A stretch of DNA of 64,000 nucleotides from Agromyces salentinus (GTDB lineage: Bacteria; Actinomycetota; Actinomycetes; Actinomycetales; Microbacteriaceae), in the NCBI RefSeq assembly GCF_009749395.1, contig NZ_WBIR01000018.1, positions 34,708 to 98,707 of the forward strand, read 5' to 3'. Below are positions 1 through 9,237 of the stretch, piece after piece (the stretch's first letter is position 1; each line of letters begins with the position of its first letter). A program made the translations under genes and the position numbers. The notes beneath the pieces were generated by a model. It worked only from the letters and a program-made list of their open reading frames with translations, was not told where the DNA came from and ran no database searches.

Positions 1-192
1 GCCGTGAACCACGCGCCAACGGGCGTCGCCGTGTTCGCGGACGACTTCCAGACGATCCGGGTGTTCGCCGAGCGCGACAACGACGCGATCGTGCACTGGA
101 GCCGGTTCCCCGAGGGCGGTCACTTCGCCTCGCTCGAGGTGCCCGACGTGCTCGCGGGGGACATCGCGGCGTTCTTCGCCTCGCGGCGCTGA
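1..192 (+). CDS. Epoxide hydrolase-type alpha/beta hydrolase, C-terminal fragment
   Basis: The reading frame is open from the first base of the window, so only the last ~63 residues of a longer protein are present. They carry the segment FPEGGHFASLEVPD, matching the loop of the catalytic histidine (GGHFA) in epoxide hydrolases and haloalkane dehalogenase-like enzymes, followed by the usual C-terminal amphipathic helix (DIAAFFASRR). Reactions of that family open epoxides with water; the substrate cannot be judged. The gene ends at a TGA and converges on the next gene across a 273-bp spacer. Family assignment rests on this short end only. Confidence 0.7.
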   Translation, partial: AVNHAPTGVAVFADDFQTIRVFAERDNDAIVHWSRFPEGGHFASLEVPDVLAGDIAAFFASRR

Positions 193-285
193 CGCGGTCG
201 GGGCCGCGCGGGCCGGCGGCAGCCATCGCCCGGCCCCCCCGCCCCGCCCCGCCCCGCCCGCCACGGCACGCCGGGCAACACTCCG

Positions 286-343
286 CGAGCGGTCACGTTC
301 TGTGGTCTCCACACCCTCGGATGCCGCAGAACGTGACCGCTCG
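286..343. repeat. Intergenic long inverted repeat (element A)
   Basis: Two perfect 17-bp arms (286-302 and 327-343, CGAGCGGTCACGTTCTG and its complement) flank a 24-bp loop. The element lies in the 273-bp gap between two convergent genes. It could act as a bidirectional terminator but has no T-tract. Just upstream (about 229-262) is a C-rich stretch with repeated GCCCC pentamers. Similar structures occur at 1411, 17395, 47637 and 59466. Confidence 0.75.
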
Positions 344-465
344 GTGGTGCGCCCACGGCGCGTCGCCTCGGCGGGGCGGCGCCGCGCGGGCGACGCGTCG
401 CCCCGGCGGGGTAGAACAGCGCAGGTCGGGGCAGGACGAGGCGGGCGCGACGCCGACAGCACCCG

Positions 466-1359
466 TCAGGCGAACAGCAGCGGCAGCAGCTGGATGCCGA
501 TGGCGCTCGCCATGAGGCGGTTCCGGCGGTCGCTCGTGAGCTGCCCGACCCAGTCGAAGCGGCCGAGATCGACGAGTTCGACGAACGTGGCCGAATCACC
601 GCCGCGGCGGTGCACGCCGTACCCGACGCGAAGGCCGTCGTAGTAGGCGGCGTTCGCGAGGGCCTCGCGCACGATCTCGACCCCCGGCCAGGCAGCTGCG
701 ATCGCGGCGGCCACCCGATCGCCGAGCACGGCGTGTCCGTCGTCGGCGCGCACGATCGCCCGCGGCCGATCGCCGGCGCCGAGACCCGCTGCGGCCGCCG
801 CCTCGAGCAGCCGCCGGTAGGCACCGAGCTGGCGCATGACGGCCGCGACCTCGAAGCCGTCGTCGGCACGCGCGCGGCCGGCGTCGGCCATCGCGAACAT
901 CCGGAAGTGGCGCGTTCGGGCACGGCCGGCCGGCGCCGGCTGCATCCGCAGCGTCTGGTGCACGGTGCAGAGGCGCACCTCCTCGTCGGGCGAGCGCCGA
1001 ATCCGTGCCGCCGCCTCGAGCGCCAGGACGTTCGTGGGATCCGACACCACCTCGACCGGCCGGATCGTCGACAGCACGCGGTCCTGCGAGGTCGGCCCCA
1101 GCACGGAGGTCGCCCCGAGCGGCGCGACCGGCGAGAGGAGCAGCGCCTCGTGGTCGGATGCCGCGGCGAGCGCGAGCGCGTCGAGCGCCACGCTCGTGCG
1201 CAGGTCCACGGCCGACGGGACGACGAGCGAGTCGTCCGCCCACTGCGCGAGCAGCTGCGCCGGGCGGCGGCGGGACGCGGCATCCCTCGCCTCGACGAGC
1301 AGCTCTCCTCGTCGGTCGTGCACGGGAGGGTCGGATGCCGCGGAACGGTCGTCGTCCAT
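466..1359 (-). CDS. Conserved protein of unknown function (297 aa)
   Basis: I do not recognise this family. The ATG at 1359 is preferred over the longer open frame because it follows a CATGAT -10-like box by six bases (a leaderless start) and the region further upstream is palindromic repeat DNA. The protein is alpha/beta, with an alanine-rich N-terminal half. Two conserved-looking stretches are SPVAPLGATSVLG and VVSDPTNVLALEAA at about residues 110-150, and a well-ordered C-terminal part reads YYDGLRVGYG...FVELVDLGRFDWV. There is no signal peptide or membrane segment. It is transcribed away from the GNAT gene behind it and converges on the epoxide hydrolase. Confidence 0.65.
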   Translation of the reverse strand: MDDDRSAASDPPVHDRRGELLVEARDAASRRRPAQLLAQWADDSLVVPSAVDLRTSVALDALALAAASDHEALLLSPVAPLGATSVLGPTSQDRVLSTIRPVEVVSDPTNVLALEAAARIRRSPDEEVRLCTVHQTLRMQPAPAGRARTRHFRMFAMADAGRARADDGFEVAAVMRQLGAYRRLLEAAAAAGLGAGDRPRAIVRADDGHAVLGDRVAAAIAAAWPGVEIVREALANAAYYDGLRVGYGVHRRGGDSATFVELVDLGRFDWVGQLTSDRRNRLMASAIGIQLLPLLFA

Positions 1360-1410
1360 CGCCCCATCATGCCGCGCGTCGGGCTCGCCATCTCGCCCGG
1401 ATCGGCGCCC

Positions 1411-1481
1411 GAGTGCCGAATCGGCCGCCACGTGCCGAATCGGCGCTCGGGAATCCGCACTCCGGCGCCGAATCGGCACTC
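1411..1481. repeat. Intergenic inverted repeat with a third internal copy (element B)
   Basis: GAGTGCCGAATCGGC at 1411-1425 is answered by GCCGAATCGGCACTC at 1467-1481; the arms pair except at the centre. A third copy of GTGCCGAATCGGC sits between them (1432-1444). It lies upstream of the unknown gene and downstream of the GNAT gene. Architecture resembles element A but the sequence is unrelated. Confidence 0.65.
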
Positions 1482-1516
1482 AGGGGCCGACGCGAACGCC
1501 CGCACGCGACGACAGC

Positions 1517-1993
1517 TCAGTCGCGCGCGGCGAGCTCCAGCGTGTAGAAGACGCTGTTCGGATCGAGCGCGTAGTCGCCGAAGGGCGGGCACTCGACGAA
1601 GCCGGCCTTCTCGTAGAGCGAGCGGGCGGGAGCGAAGAACGGCTCGGTGCCCGTCTCGAGGCTGATGCGCGCGTACCCTCGGGCTCTCGCTTCGTCGAGC
1701 ACGTGCTCGAGCAGGCGTCGTCCGAGGCCACGACCGCGGGCCGCGGCATCCGCTCGCATCGACTTGAGCTCGCCGTGGTCGGGCGCGAGCTCCTTGAGCG
1801 CGACGCAGCCGAGCACGTCCTCACCGTCGGACACCGCCCAGAACGTGACGGCGGAGTCCGACAGGCCCGACACGTCGAGGGCGTGCACGCTCTCGGCGGG
1901 CGAGGTGGCGTGCATGTCCGCGAGGTGGTCCTCGAGCAGGCGCAGCACGCGCGGGTCGGCGAGGTCTCCGGGGGCGATCACGAGTTCGGGCAC
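1517..1993 (-). CDS. GNAT family N-acetyltransferase
   Basis: 158 aa from a GTG start at 1993, chosen because the protein then begins VPELVIAPGDL, where family homology begins; the longer frame adds an unrelated tail. A GAGAAT box lies six bases upstream, compatible with leaderless translation. The acetyl-CoA pyrophosphate-binding motif is RGRGLGRRLLEHV, followed by helix alpha-4 and the C-terminal LYEKAGFVECPPFGDY, all standard for GNATs. The sub-type with this motif and 'FFAPARSLYEKAGF' resembles uncharacterised acetyltransferases. The acceptor is unknown. It is a single-gene unit between two spacers. Confidence 0.85.
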   Translation of the reverse strand: MPELVIAPGDLADPRVLRLLEDHLADMHATSPAESVHALDVSGLSDSAVTFWAVSDGEDVLGCVALKELAPDHGELKSMRADAAARGRGLGRRLLEHVLDEARARGYARISLETGTEPFFAPARSLYEKAGFVECPPFGDYALDPNSVFYTLELAARD

Positions 1994-2083
1994 CGGAGAA
2001 TTCTCACAGCCGGATGAGTCGGCCAGGTTACGCCTCGCCTGCGAGCGCACTCCTCCGCTCCAATGACGGAGCCGACGCCCCGC

Positions 2084-2119
2084 CCGCCGCCACCGCCGCC
2101 ACCACCGCCGCCGCCGCCG
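2084..2119. repeat. CCG/CCA triplet-rich stretch
   Basis: About 36 bp of nearly pure CCG, CCA and GCC triplets lie just beyond the stop codon of the metallo-hydrolase gene. It reads as polyproline or polyglycine in overlapping open frames, but those frames have no other sign of coding. Treated as a simple-sequence tract. Confidence 0.7.
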
Positions 2120-2122
2120 AGC

Positions 2123-2920
2123 TCACACCTCGACGGCCACCCCGTCGGTGAGCCACCTGGCTCGATCGTGCACGGATGCCTCGGCCCCATCGATCGCGTC
2201 GCGGAGCCCCTGCTCGCCGTCGACGAAGTGCGACCACCCGTCGTAGTGCGCGAACACGGCGACCCGAGGGGCCGCGACGCCGACGAGCTCGACGGCCTCG
2301 CGACCGGTCATCGTGAAGCGCAGCGGGCCGGTGATGCCGAATCGCACGCCGCCGACGTTCGCGAGCAGCACGTCGACGTCGAGTTCCTCCGCCGTGCGGT
2401 GCAGCGCTGCGAAGGGCACGGTGTCCCCCGTGATCCAGAGCGCCACGCGCTCCTCTCCCTGCCGGCGCACGGCGAACCCGACGACGTCGCCGACGATCGC
2501 GCGGGTCAGCGGCGGACCGTGCCGGCACGGCGTCGCCGAGATCACGAGCGTGGGCAGGCCCGGCCGAGGCGGCGGGAGGGTCACCGACTCCCCCGGCACG
2601 AGGCCGTGCAGCCGCGCGGCCTCCAGCGAGGGGGCCAGCCGGCCGGCGCCGCTCTTCGTGGTGAGCACGGCGCCGGCCGACGGCAGCATGGCCCGACCGG
2701 CGTCGTCGAGGTTGTCGGCATGATGGTCGTGGCTGACGAGGGCCACGTCGATCGGCCCCAGCTCGTCGACGGTGAGCGCGGGGTCGCCGGTCTTCGTGGA
2801 GCCCGTGCCCCAGCCGAACTCGTAGTGACGCCCGGCGCGGTCGAAGGTCGGGTCGACGAGCAGCCGCCACCCATCGAGGTCCACGAGCACAGTCGGCCCG
2901 CCGATGCGCGTCAGCTTCAT
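2123..2920 (-). CDS. UlaG-like metallo-beta-lactamase-fold hydrolase
   Basis: 265 aa. The N-terminal MKLTRIGGPTVLVDLDGWRLLVDPTF and the metal-binding motif SHDHHADN (residues 63-70) place it in the UlaG/YtnP-like branch of the metallo-beta-lactamase fold, whose members hydrolyse lactone, ester or phosphodiester bonds. Further ligands are probably the His of PCRHG, the Asp of WITGDTV and the His of VFAHYDG. The start has a TAGTCT -10 box (2928-2933 on the complement) seven bases upstream, so the mRNA is probably leaderless. No signal peptide, so cytoplasmic. Substrate unknown; neighbours are unrelated hydrolases. Confidence 0.85.
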   Translation of the reverse strand: MKLTRIGGPTVLVDLDGWRLLVDPTFDRAGRHYEFGWGTGSTKTGDPALTVDELGPIDVALVSHDHHADNLDDAGRAMLPSAGAVLTTKSGAGRLAPSLEAARLHGLVPGESVTLPPPRPGLPTLVISATPCRHGPPLTRAIVGDVVGFAVRRQGEERVALWITGDTVPFAALHRTAEELDVDVLLANVGGVRFGITGPLRFTMTGREAVELVGVAAPRVAVFAHYDGWSHFVDGEQGLRDAIDGAEASVHDRARWLTDGVAVEV

Positions 2921-2954
2921 GGTCGCGAGACTATGCCCCGCCCGGCTCGCCCCG

Positions 2955-3809
2955 CTACGCTCCGGCCGCGACGGAGGATCGCGCGTGGGCGAGCGCCCAG
3001 TCGAGGGCGTGGTCGGCGACCTCCTCCCAGCCGGGCTCGGCGCAGATCCAGTGCGAGCGGCCCGGGAACTCGACGTACTCGGTGAGCGCGGGCGACTTCG
3101 CGTAGTGCTTGGCGTTCGACCTGTTCACCGACGGCGGCATGATGTGGTCCTTCTCGCCGCCGATGAACAGCAGCGGCGCGCGGTCGGCGGCGTAGTCCAC
3201 CCAGGTCTCCTGCTTGCCCGGCGTGAAGTTCGCGAGCAGTCCGTAGGCCCAGATCCAATTGCCCGGGGCGGGGATCGTGAACTCCTGCCACGCGGCATCC
3301 GAGTCCTCGCGCGAGAGCGTGTTCGCGAACGCGTAGTGGAACTCCTCCGGGGTGAAGGCGACGGCCCGGTGGAGGTTCGCGGGGTTCTTCAATGCCGGGA
3401 ACAGCGACTTCGCCTGCGAGAGCGGCGTGACCCGCACCCCCTCCGTCGGCGCCGAGTCGACGACCACGCCCGCCGCGCCGAGCCCGCGGGCGAGCAGCAG
3501 CTGGGTGAGCGTGCCGCCGAACGAGTGCCCCATGATGATGGGCGGCGTCGGCAGCGCCTCGATCTGCGCGGCGAGGTGGTCGACGGTCTCGGGTACGGTG
3601 AGCTTCGCGATGACGTCTGGGTCCTCGCGCAGCGCCTCCACCTCGACCTCGAAGCCCGGGTAGGCGGGCGTGAGCACGGTGTAGCCCTGCGCCTCGAAGC
3701 GCTCCTTCCAGCCCCGCCAGCTGCGCGGGGTCATCCAGAGGCCGTGCACGAGCACGATCGTGTCGGGGGCGGCGGGGTCGGGCGCAGGGGGTGGTGTCTG
3801 GTCGGTCAT
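2955..3809 (-). CDS. Alpha/beta hydrolase (284 aa)
   Basis: The start at 3809 follows a GAAAGGACC ribosome-binding site. The protein has the alpha/beta hydrolase pattern: VHGLWMTPRSW near residues 21-31 (oxyanion loop), nucleophile elbow GHSFGG with Ser96, an acid in GGEKDHIMP and a catalytic His in FPGRSHWI. A proline-rich tail of about 14 residues precedes the fold. This matches a widespread actinobacterial group annotated simply as alpha/beta hydrolase. It follows the chloroperoxidase-like gene in the same direction after an 83-bp gap and may be cotranscribed with it. Substrate not predictable. Confidence 0.85.
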   Translation of the reverse strand: MTDQTPPPAPDPAAPDTIVLVHGLWMTPRSWRGWKERFEAQGYTVLTPAYPGFEVEVEALREDPDVIAKLTVPETVDHLAAQIEALPTPPIIMGHSFGGTLTQLLLARGLGAAGVVVDSAPTEGVRVTPLSQAKSLFPALKNPANLHRAVAFTPEEFHYAFANTLSREDSDAAWQEFTIPAPGNWIWAYGLLANFTPGKQETWVDYAADRAPLLFIGGEKDHIMPPSVNRSNAKHYAKSPALTEYVEFPGRSHWICAEPGWEEVADHALDWALAHARSSVAAGA

Positions 3810-3892
3810 GGCGTGGTCCTTTCGTCGAGGTGGGCGGTGCGAACGAGCAGGGCGAGCGGATGCGGCGAGGCGGGCCCGCGGCATCCGCTCGG

Positions 3893-4717
3893 TCAGGAAT
3901 CGATGAACGCGAGCAGGTCGGCGTGGAGTCGCTCGCGGTCGGTGTCGGGCAGGCCGTGGGCCCCGCCCTCGTAGACGAGCAGCGTGGCCCCGTCGATGAG
4001 GTCGGCCGAGCGCTCCCCGCCCACCGCGAAGGGGACGATCTGGTCGTCGTCGCCATGGATCACGAGCGTCGGCACGTCGATCTTCGCGAGGTCGGGCCGG
4101 AAGTCGGTGGCCGAGAAGGCGGCGATGCACTCGTAAGCCGCTCGGTGCCCGCACGCCATGCTCTGCAGCCAGAACGCGTCGCGCACGCCCTGCGAGATGT
4201 CGTTGTTGCGGTTGTGGCCGAAGAACGGCCCGTCGGCGAGGTCGCGGTAGAGCTGTGAGCGGTCGGATGCCTCGCCGGCACGGATGCCGTCGAACACGGC
4301 GATCGGCAGCCCGCCCGGGTTGTCCTCGGTCGCGAGCATCAGCGGCGGCACCGCCGAGACGAGCACGAGCCTCGCGACGCGGGCGGAACCGTGGCGGCCC
4401 ACGTAGTGCGCGATCTCGCCGCCGCCGGTGGAGTGGCCGACGAGCGTGAGCTCGGTGAGGTCGAGGTGGTCGATGAGGCACGCGAGGTCGTCGGCGTAGG
4501 TGTCCATCTCGTTGCCGTTCCACGTCTGGCTCGATCGGCCGTGGCCGCGCCGGTCATGGGCGATCGCGCGGTGGCCCTGCTCGGCGAGGAAGAGCGCCGC
4601 GGCCTCCCAGGCGTCGGCGTTCAGCGGCCAGCCGTGGCTCAGCAGCACGGGCGTGCCGCTCGTGCCCCAGTCCTTGTAGAAGATCTGCGCGCCGTCATCG
4701 GCGGTGACGTAGGGCAT
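3893..4717 (-). CDS. Non-haem chloroperoxidase-like alpha/beta hydrolase
   Basis: 274 aa starting [18 protein letters not shown], the hallmark start of the cofactor-free haloperoxidase/arylesterase family. Ser96 lies in GHSTGGGE, the acid in [11 protein letters not shown] and the His in [10 protein letters not shown]. The motif [12 protein letters not shown] forms the oxyanion loop. Members act as esterases or perhydrolases and can produce peracids that oxidise halide in vitro; the natural substrate is usually unknown. It sits 108 bp downstream of the LuxR-type regulator in the same orientation, a common pairing, so that regulator may control it. Confidence 0.88.
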   Translation of the reverse strand: MPYVTADDGAQIFYKDWGTSGTPVLLSHGWPLNADAWEAAALFLAEQGHRAIAHDRRGHGRSSQTWNGNEMDTYADDLACLIDHLDLTELTLVGHSTGGGEIAHYVGRHGSARVARLVLVSAVPPLMLATEDNPGGLPIAVFDGIRAGEASDRSQLYRDLADGPFFGHNRNNDISQGVRDAFWLQSMACGHRAAYECIAAFSATDFRPDLAKIDVPTLVIHGDDDQIVPFAVGGERSADLIDGATLLVYEGGAHGLPDTDRERLHADLLAFIDS

Positions 4718-4825
4718 GGGCGCCTCCCGGGAGCGGGCGAGTCGCGCGGTTCGCGATTCGCGGATGCCTCGATGCTCGCGCCAGGCGCCCCCGAGCCGAA
4801 CCACGTGGTGCGCGTAGTCGCGAGG

Positions 4826-7576
4826 TCAGCCCTCGGAGGTGTGCTCGGCGAGCTGCCGTCGGGAGGTGATGCCGAGCTTCCGGAACACCTTGCGCAGGTG
4901 GTAGTCGACGGTGTTCGCACTGATGAACAGCTCGGCGCCGATCTCGGCGTTGGTGCGGCCCGCGGCGGCGAGCCGGGCGACCGTCTCCTCCTGCGGGGTG
5001 AGGCCGTCGTCGGCCGCGCCGCCCGGCTGGCGGGGCGCGACGCGCTCACCGGTCGCCTCGAGTTCACGGCGGGCCCTGGCGGCGAACGCGGGGGCGGCCA
5101 CGCGCTCGAAGATGTCCAGCGCGGCACGGAGCTCCTGGCGTGCCTCCCGCCGTCGCTTCATGCGCCGCAACCACTCGCCGTAGAGGAGGTGGGCGCGCCC
5201 GAGTTCGCCGATCACGGTGGACTCCGCGAGGTGCCCGATCGATTCGACGTAGAGGGCTTCCGCCTCCTCGTCGGCTGCCAGCAGTGCTGAGCCACGCGCG
5301 GCCAGGCCGCGGATCCAAGGCGTGCCCGAGTGGGCGGCGAACTCCGCCAGCCGCGCGTGCGAGGCCCTCACGTCGTCGGCCCTTCCGCTGCGGACCCCCG
5401 CTTCGATGTACTCGGGCATCTGCTGGTACGTCACCTGGAGGAACGGTCGCTCGATCATCGGTCGCAGGCGTTCGAAGGCATCGCGGTAGTGCCCGTCCGC
5501 GATCGCGCGGACGCTCAGGCCCATCATCGCGATCGTCCAGGCCCCCGCGAACCCGGTGCCGAGCACGGCCTCGGCGATCGCCTCCACCTGCGGGACGGGC
5601 GCGCCGGCCCACGCGAGGTAGGAGCCGTTCACGACCTGCTCGGCGTCGTAGCCGATGGCGTGCCGCAGTTCCCGGACGTCGTCGATGTACCGACCGGATG
5701 CCGCAGGGTCGCCCCTGACCAGTTCGATGAGCCCGAGCAGCCACAGCACCGTGTCGAGGTCGCGCAGACGTCCTCGCGAACGGGCCGCCCCGGCGATGCG
5801 TTCGAGGAGCCTCACGCACGCCTGTTCGTCCCAGAGCGCCATGCTCAATGCGACGCCGAAGGTGCCGATCTCCAGCAGCGCCTCCTCGTCGAGCTCGAAC
5901 AGCATGTCCAGGGCGTCGCGCATGACGGGCACGGCCTGCTCGTAGGGCAGGAGGATGTGAGCGCTGAGTCCGCGGAGGGCGATGGAGAGCGGACCGCCGG
6001 CCACGTCGACGCCGGCCGCGAGACGCTGCCCGAGTTCCGGAAGCGTGACCCCCTCGATCGCCCACTCGACCGTCAGCGTGAGGTCGAACGCCCAGACGAG
6101 GGCCCGCTGCTCGAGCGCGGGCACGATGCCGTGGAAGAGCTCGGCCGCCCGGAGCATCGTCGAGGGTCCGGTGAGGATGCGCTCCCGATCGGCGACGAAG
6201 ATGGCGATGAGCGCTCGGAGCTGGGCGACCCGCCCGGCGCTGACGGGGTCGAGGGCGTCGCCTTCGAGGCGATCCAGGAGCTCGCGCGCCAGTTGGGCGG
6301 CGCCCGCGCTCGCCGCGGCCTCGGCCGCCGCGAGGAGTCGCCCCGAGCGGACGGGACCGGCCGGTGACAGCTCGGCCGCCCTGGCGAGGAGGCGCGCACG
6401 GGACGCGGTGCCGCCGCGCCCGCCCGCGGCATCCGCCACCGCTTCCAACCGGTCGGCGACCTCGCCGTCGATGCCGACCGTGGCCTCCGCGGCATGCCAG
6501 ACGGCGAGGTCATGGCGGCCCGCGGCATCGGCGACGCCGCCGAGCGCCGCGTGCACGGCCCGGCGCTCCCCGGCGGGGATGGCGTTGTAGACGGCGGCGC
6601 GAACGAGCGGATGCCGGAAGCGCACGCGGTCCCGCACCGTGGCGAGGCCCGCCCGCTCCGCGGGCCCCGGGGCGTCGACCGTGACCCCGAGCACACGGGC
6701 GGCACCGTCGATCAGCGTCGGATCGCCGGTGGACTCCGCGGCGGCGATGTCGAGCCAGCGCCGCGTCTCGGTCGGCAGCGCGTCGACGGCCCGGAGGTAC
6801 ACGGACTCCAGCCGCAGCCCGATGGGCACCGGGCCGACGGCGAGCGAGTGGTCGGTGAGCTGTTGCGCCGAGAACTCGAGGGCGAGGTCGATCAGTGCGA
6901 GCGGGTTGCCGCCGGTCTCCTCGGCGAACCGGGTGGCGAGGTACGGGTCGACCGGGTCGGCGGCCGAACGGTTGAGCAGGGCGACGGCGGTCGGCGCGTC
7001 GAGCCCGGCGAGGTCGAGCACGGGCACGCCGGCGGCCGCCACATCGGCTCTCGGCTCCGGCCGCATGCCGAGCAGGAGCGCGACGGACTCGGCCTCGAGG
7101 CGACGTGCGACGAACGCGAGGACCTCGAGCGACTCCGGGTCGAGGAGGTGCGCGTCGTCCACCACGCAGACGACGGGCTCGCGTTCGGCCGCCGCGGCGA
7201 GGAGCGAGAGCATGCCGAGGCCGACCAGGTAGCGGTCGGGCGGCGGCCCCGCATCGAGTCCCGCAGCGATGCGCAGGGCGGAGGCCTGCGGGCCGGGCAG
7301 GTCGCGGATGAGCGCGGCGAACGGGGTGCCGAGCCGTTGCAGGGCCGCGTACGGCATCGCCGACTCCGCCTCGAAGCCGTCGGCACGGACGACCCTCACC
7401 CCGGCGGCCGCGCGCGTTGCCTCGTCGAGCAGCGCCGTCTTGCCGATGCCGGGCTCGCCGCGCACCACGAGCGCGGCGCCCCTGCGGTTGCGCGCACCGC
7501 CGACGAGCTCGGCGAGACGTTCGAGTTCGCCGGCACGGCCGAGGAGTGCGGAGGGCGACGTGTCGATGGACAACAC
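4826..7576 (-). CDS. LAL-type LuxR family transcriptional regulator (916 aa)
   Basis: A large ATP-binding regulator of the LuxR (LAL) family. An N-terminal AAA-type ATPase has Walker A GEPGIGKTA at residues 40-48 and Walker B VVCVVDDAH near 140. A long alpha-helical TPR-like sensor region follows, and the last ~60 residues are a LuxR helix-turn-helix (LTPQEETVARLAAAGRTN...ISANTVDYHLRKVFRKLGI). Such proteins bind an inducer and activate nearby genes. The GTG at 7576 gives the natural N-terminus. It lies directly upstream of the chloroperoxidase-like gene, the likely target. No autoregulatory palindrome was apparent in the short upstream gap. Confidence 0.92.
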   Translation of the reverse strand: MLSIDTSPSALLGRAGELERLAELVGGARNRRGAALVVRGEPGIGKTALLDEATRAAAGVRVVRADGFEAESAMPYAALQRLGTPFAALIRDLPGPQASALRIAAGLDAGPPPDRYLVGLGMLSLLAAAAEREPVVCVVDDAHLLDPESLEVLAFVARRLEAESVALLLGMRPEPRADVAAAGVPVLDLAGLDAPTAVALLNRSAADPVDPYLATRFAEETGGNPLALIDLALEFSAQQLTDHSLAVGPVPIGLRLESVYLRAVDALPTETRRWLDIAAAESTGDPTLIDGAARVLGVTVDAPGPAERAGLATVRDRVRFRHPLVRAAVYNAIPAGERRAVHAALGGVADAAGRHDLAVWHAAEATVGIDGEVADRLEAVADAAGGRGGTASRARLLARAAELSPAGPVRSGRLLAAAEAAASAGAAQLARELLDRLEGDALDPVSAGRVAQLRALIAIFVADRERILTGPSTMLRAAELFHGIVPALEQRALVWAFDLTLTVEWAIEGVTLPELGQRLAAGVDVAGGPLSIALRGLSAHILLPYEQAVPVMRDALDMLFELDEEALLEIGTFGVALSMALWDEQACVRLLERIAGAARSRGRLRDLDTVLWLLGLIELVRGDPAASGRYIDDVRELRHAIGYDAEQVVNGSYLAWAGAPVPQVEAIAEAVLGTGFAGAWTIAMMGLSVRAIADGHYRDAFERLRPMIERPFLQVTYQQMPEYIEAGVRSGRADDVRASHARLAEFAAHSGTPWIRGLAARGSALLAADEEAEALYVESIGHLAESTVIGELGRAHLLYGEWLRRMKRRREARQELRAALDIFERVAAPAFAARARRELEATGERVAPRQPGGAADDGLTPQEETVARLAAAGRTNAEIGAELFISANTVDYHLRKVFRKLGITSRRQLAEHTSEG

Positions 7577-7644
7577 GGTAGTGGAGCGCTCTCACGCGGC
7601 GCTATGCCCACGTTCGGGTCAGTCTCCCGCCGACGATCCCAGGG

Positions 7645-9237
7645 TCAGAGCGCTCCGGTCGCCGGCGTCTCGCGCACGCGTCCGCCGCCCTCGAAGACGA
7701 GCAGCCGGTCGGCGAGCTTGTCGACGAAGAAGCGGTCGTGGCTGACGACGATGACGGCGCCAGGGAAGTGGGTCAGCGCCCGCTCCATGACCTGCGTCGA
7801 GGTGATGTCGAGGTGGTTCGTGGGCTCGTCGAGCACGATCACGGCGGCGCCCGACAGCAGGCACTGCGCGATCGCGACCCTCGCCCGCTGGCCGCCCGAG
7901 AGTGTTCCGATCTTCTGCTTCAGGTCGGCCTCGGAGAACTGCAGCATCGCGAGGAACCGGTTCACGCTCTTCTTCGTCGCGGTGAAGGCGAGGGAGTCGG
8001 GGTAGGCGTTCACCGCGTGCCCCACGGTGTCCTCGAGGTCGAGCTCGGCGTAGACCCGGTTGTACGAGACGTACCGCGCCCCCTTCGCCCAGCGCACGCT
8101 CCCGGCATCCGCCTCGGTCTCCTCGGTGAGCACGTCGAGCAGCGTCGACTTGCCGGAGCCGTTCGAGCCGAGCACGGCGACCCGGTCGCCGCGGTGCACG
8201 TCGAAGGTCAGGTTCTCGAACAGCGGCGAGCCGCCGAACCCCTTCGAGAGCCCGGTGACGGTGAGCAGGTCGTTGCTGACCCGCAGCCCCTCGTAGATGC
8301 CCGTGATGATCTGGTCGATCGGCCGCGGCGCCTGCCGCTTCTTGATGTCGGCGAGCCGGCGGGCGACGGCGTTCGAGGGATTGCGTGCGGCCTCCCGACG
8401 GGCGGCCGAGGCGGCCTGCTCGTAGGCCAGCAGCTCCTCCTCATGGGCGAACTGCTTCTCGAGCATCTTCAGCCGCGACTGCTTCGCGTGCACGTAGGCC
8501 GAGTAGTCGCCCTCGTACTCCTGGAGGCGGTAGTTCTCGATCTCGACGATGCGGGTGACGACCCCGTCGAGGAACTGCCGGTCGTGGGAGACGACGAGCA
8601 CCGCGCCGGCGAACGAGGCGAGCCAGTTCTCGACCCACTTCACGCCGTCGAGGTCGAGGAAGTTCGTCGGCTCGTCGAGCAGGAGCACGTCGGGCGCCTG
8701 CACGAGGATCTGCGCGAGCGCGGCGCGGTTGCGCCATCCGCCCGACAACCGGCCGACCGGCAGGGTGCGACGCTCCTCGTCGAAGCCGAGGCGCGTGAGC
8801 ACGGTGTCGATCGTGGTCTCGTAGGTCCAGCCGCCGACGTGGTCCATGCGCTCGAAGAGCTCGCCCTGCTCGGTGAGCAGGCGGGTCATCTCGGCCTCGT
8901 CCACGGGTTCGGCGAGCGCCGTCCCGATCTCGTCGAGGCGGGCCTGCGTCTCGTGGACGTCGGTGAAGTGCGCGCTCAGCGTCTCCTGGATGCTCTGCTC
9001 GCCGTCGAGCTCGGAGAACTGCGAGAAGTACCCGATGGTCGTGCCGAGGGTGACGTCGCGGGTGCCGGCGCTCGGGTCGCGGCGGCCGAGCACGACCTCG
9101 AGGAAGCTGGTCTTGCCGGTGCCGTTCTTGCCGATGAGTCCGACGCGGTCGCCCTGCTTGAGCTTGAGGAAGGCCTCCTTCAGCACCGTGCGCCCGTCGA
9201 ACTCGATGCTCACGTCGTTCAGGCGGATCAGGCTCAC
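7645..9237 (-). CDS. ABC-F family ATP-binding protein (530 aa)
   Basis: Two ABC ATPase domains in one chain, no membrane segments. The first Walker A is GKNGTGKT (36-43) with signature LSGGWRNRAALA and the Walker B segment VLLLDEPTNFLD. The second is GSNGSGKST with LSGGQRARVAIA and VLDEPTNHLD. A charged inter-domain linker (residues ~230-300) is typical of ABC-F translation factors that enter the ribosomal E site. Its start is a GTG at 9237 behind GAGAGGACC. There is no leader ORF, unlike the ABC-F gene at 13417, so this one is more likely a constitutive housekeeping paralogue. Exact subfamily uncertain. Confidence 0.88.
   Translation of the reverse strand: MSLIRLNDVSIEFDGRTVLKEAFLKLKQGDRVGLIGKNGTGKTSFLEVVLGRRDPSAGTRDVTLGTTIGYFSQFSELDGEQSIQETLSAHFTDVHETQARLDEIGTALAEPVDEAEMTRLLTEQGELFERMDHVGGWTYETTIDTVLTRLGFDEERRTLPVGRLSGGWRNRAALAQILVQAPDVLLLDEPTNFLDLDGVKWVENWLASFAGAVLVVSHDRQFLDGVVTRIVEIENYRLQEYEGDYSAYVHAKQSRLKMLEKQFAHEEELLAYEQAASAARREAARNPSNAVARRLADIKKRQAPRPIDQIITGIYEGLRVSNDLLTVTGLSKGFGGSPLFENLTFDVHRGDRVAVLGSNGSGKSTLLDVLTEETEADAGSVRWAKGARYVSYNRVYAELDLEDTVGHAVNAYPDSLAFTATKKSVNRFLAMLQFSEADLKQKIGTLSGGQRARVAIAQCLLSGAAVIVLDEPTNHLDITSTQVMERALTHFPGAVIVVSHDRFFVDKLADRLLVFEGGGRVRETPATGAL

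Noticed and set aside
2063..3085. Proline-rich open frame starting in the CCG-rich tract
   Set aside because: It runs antisense through the metallo-hydrolase gene; the polyproline comes from a simple-sequence tract.
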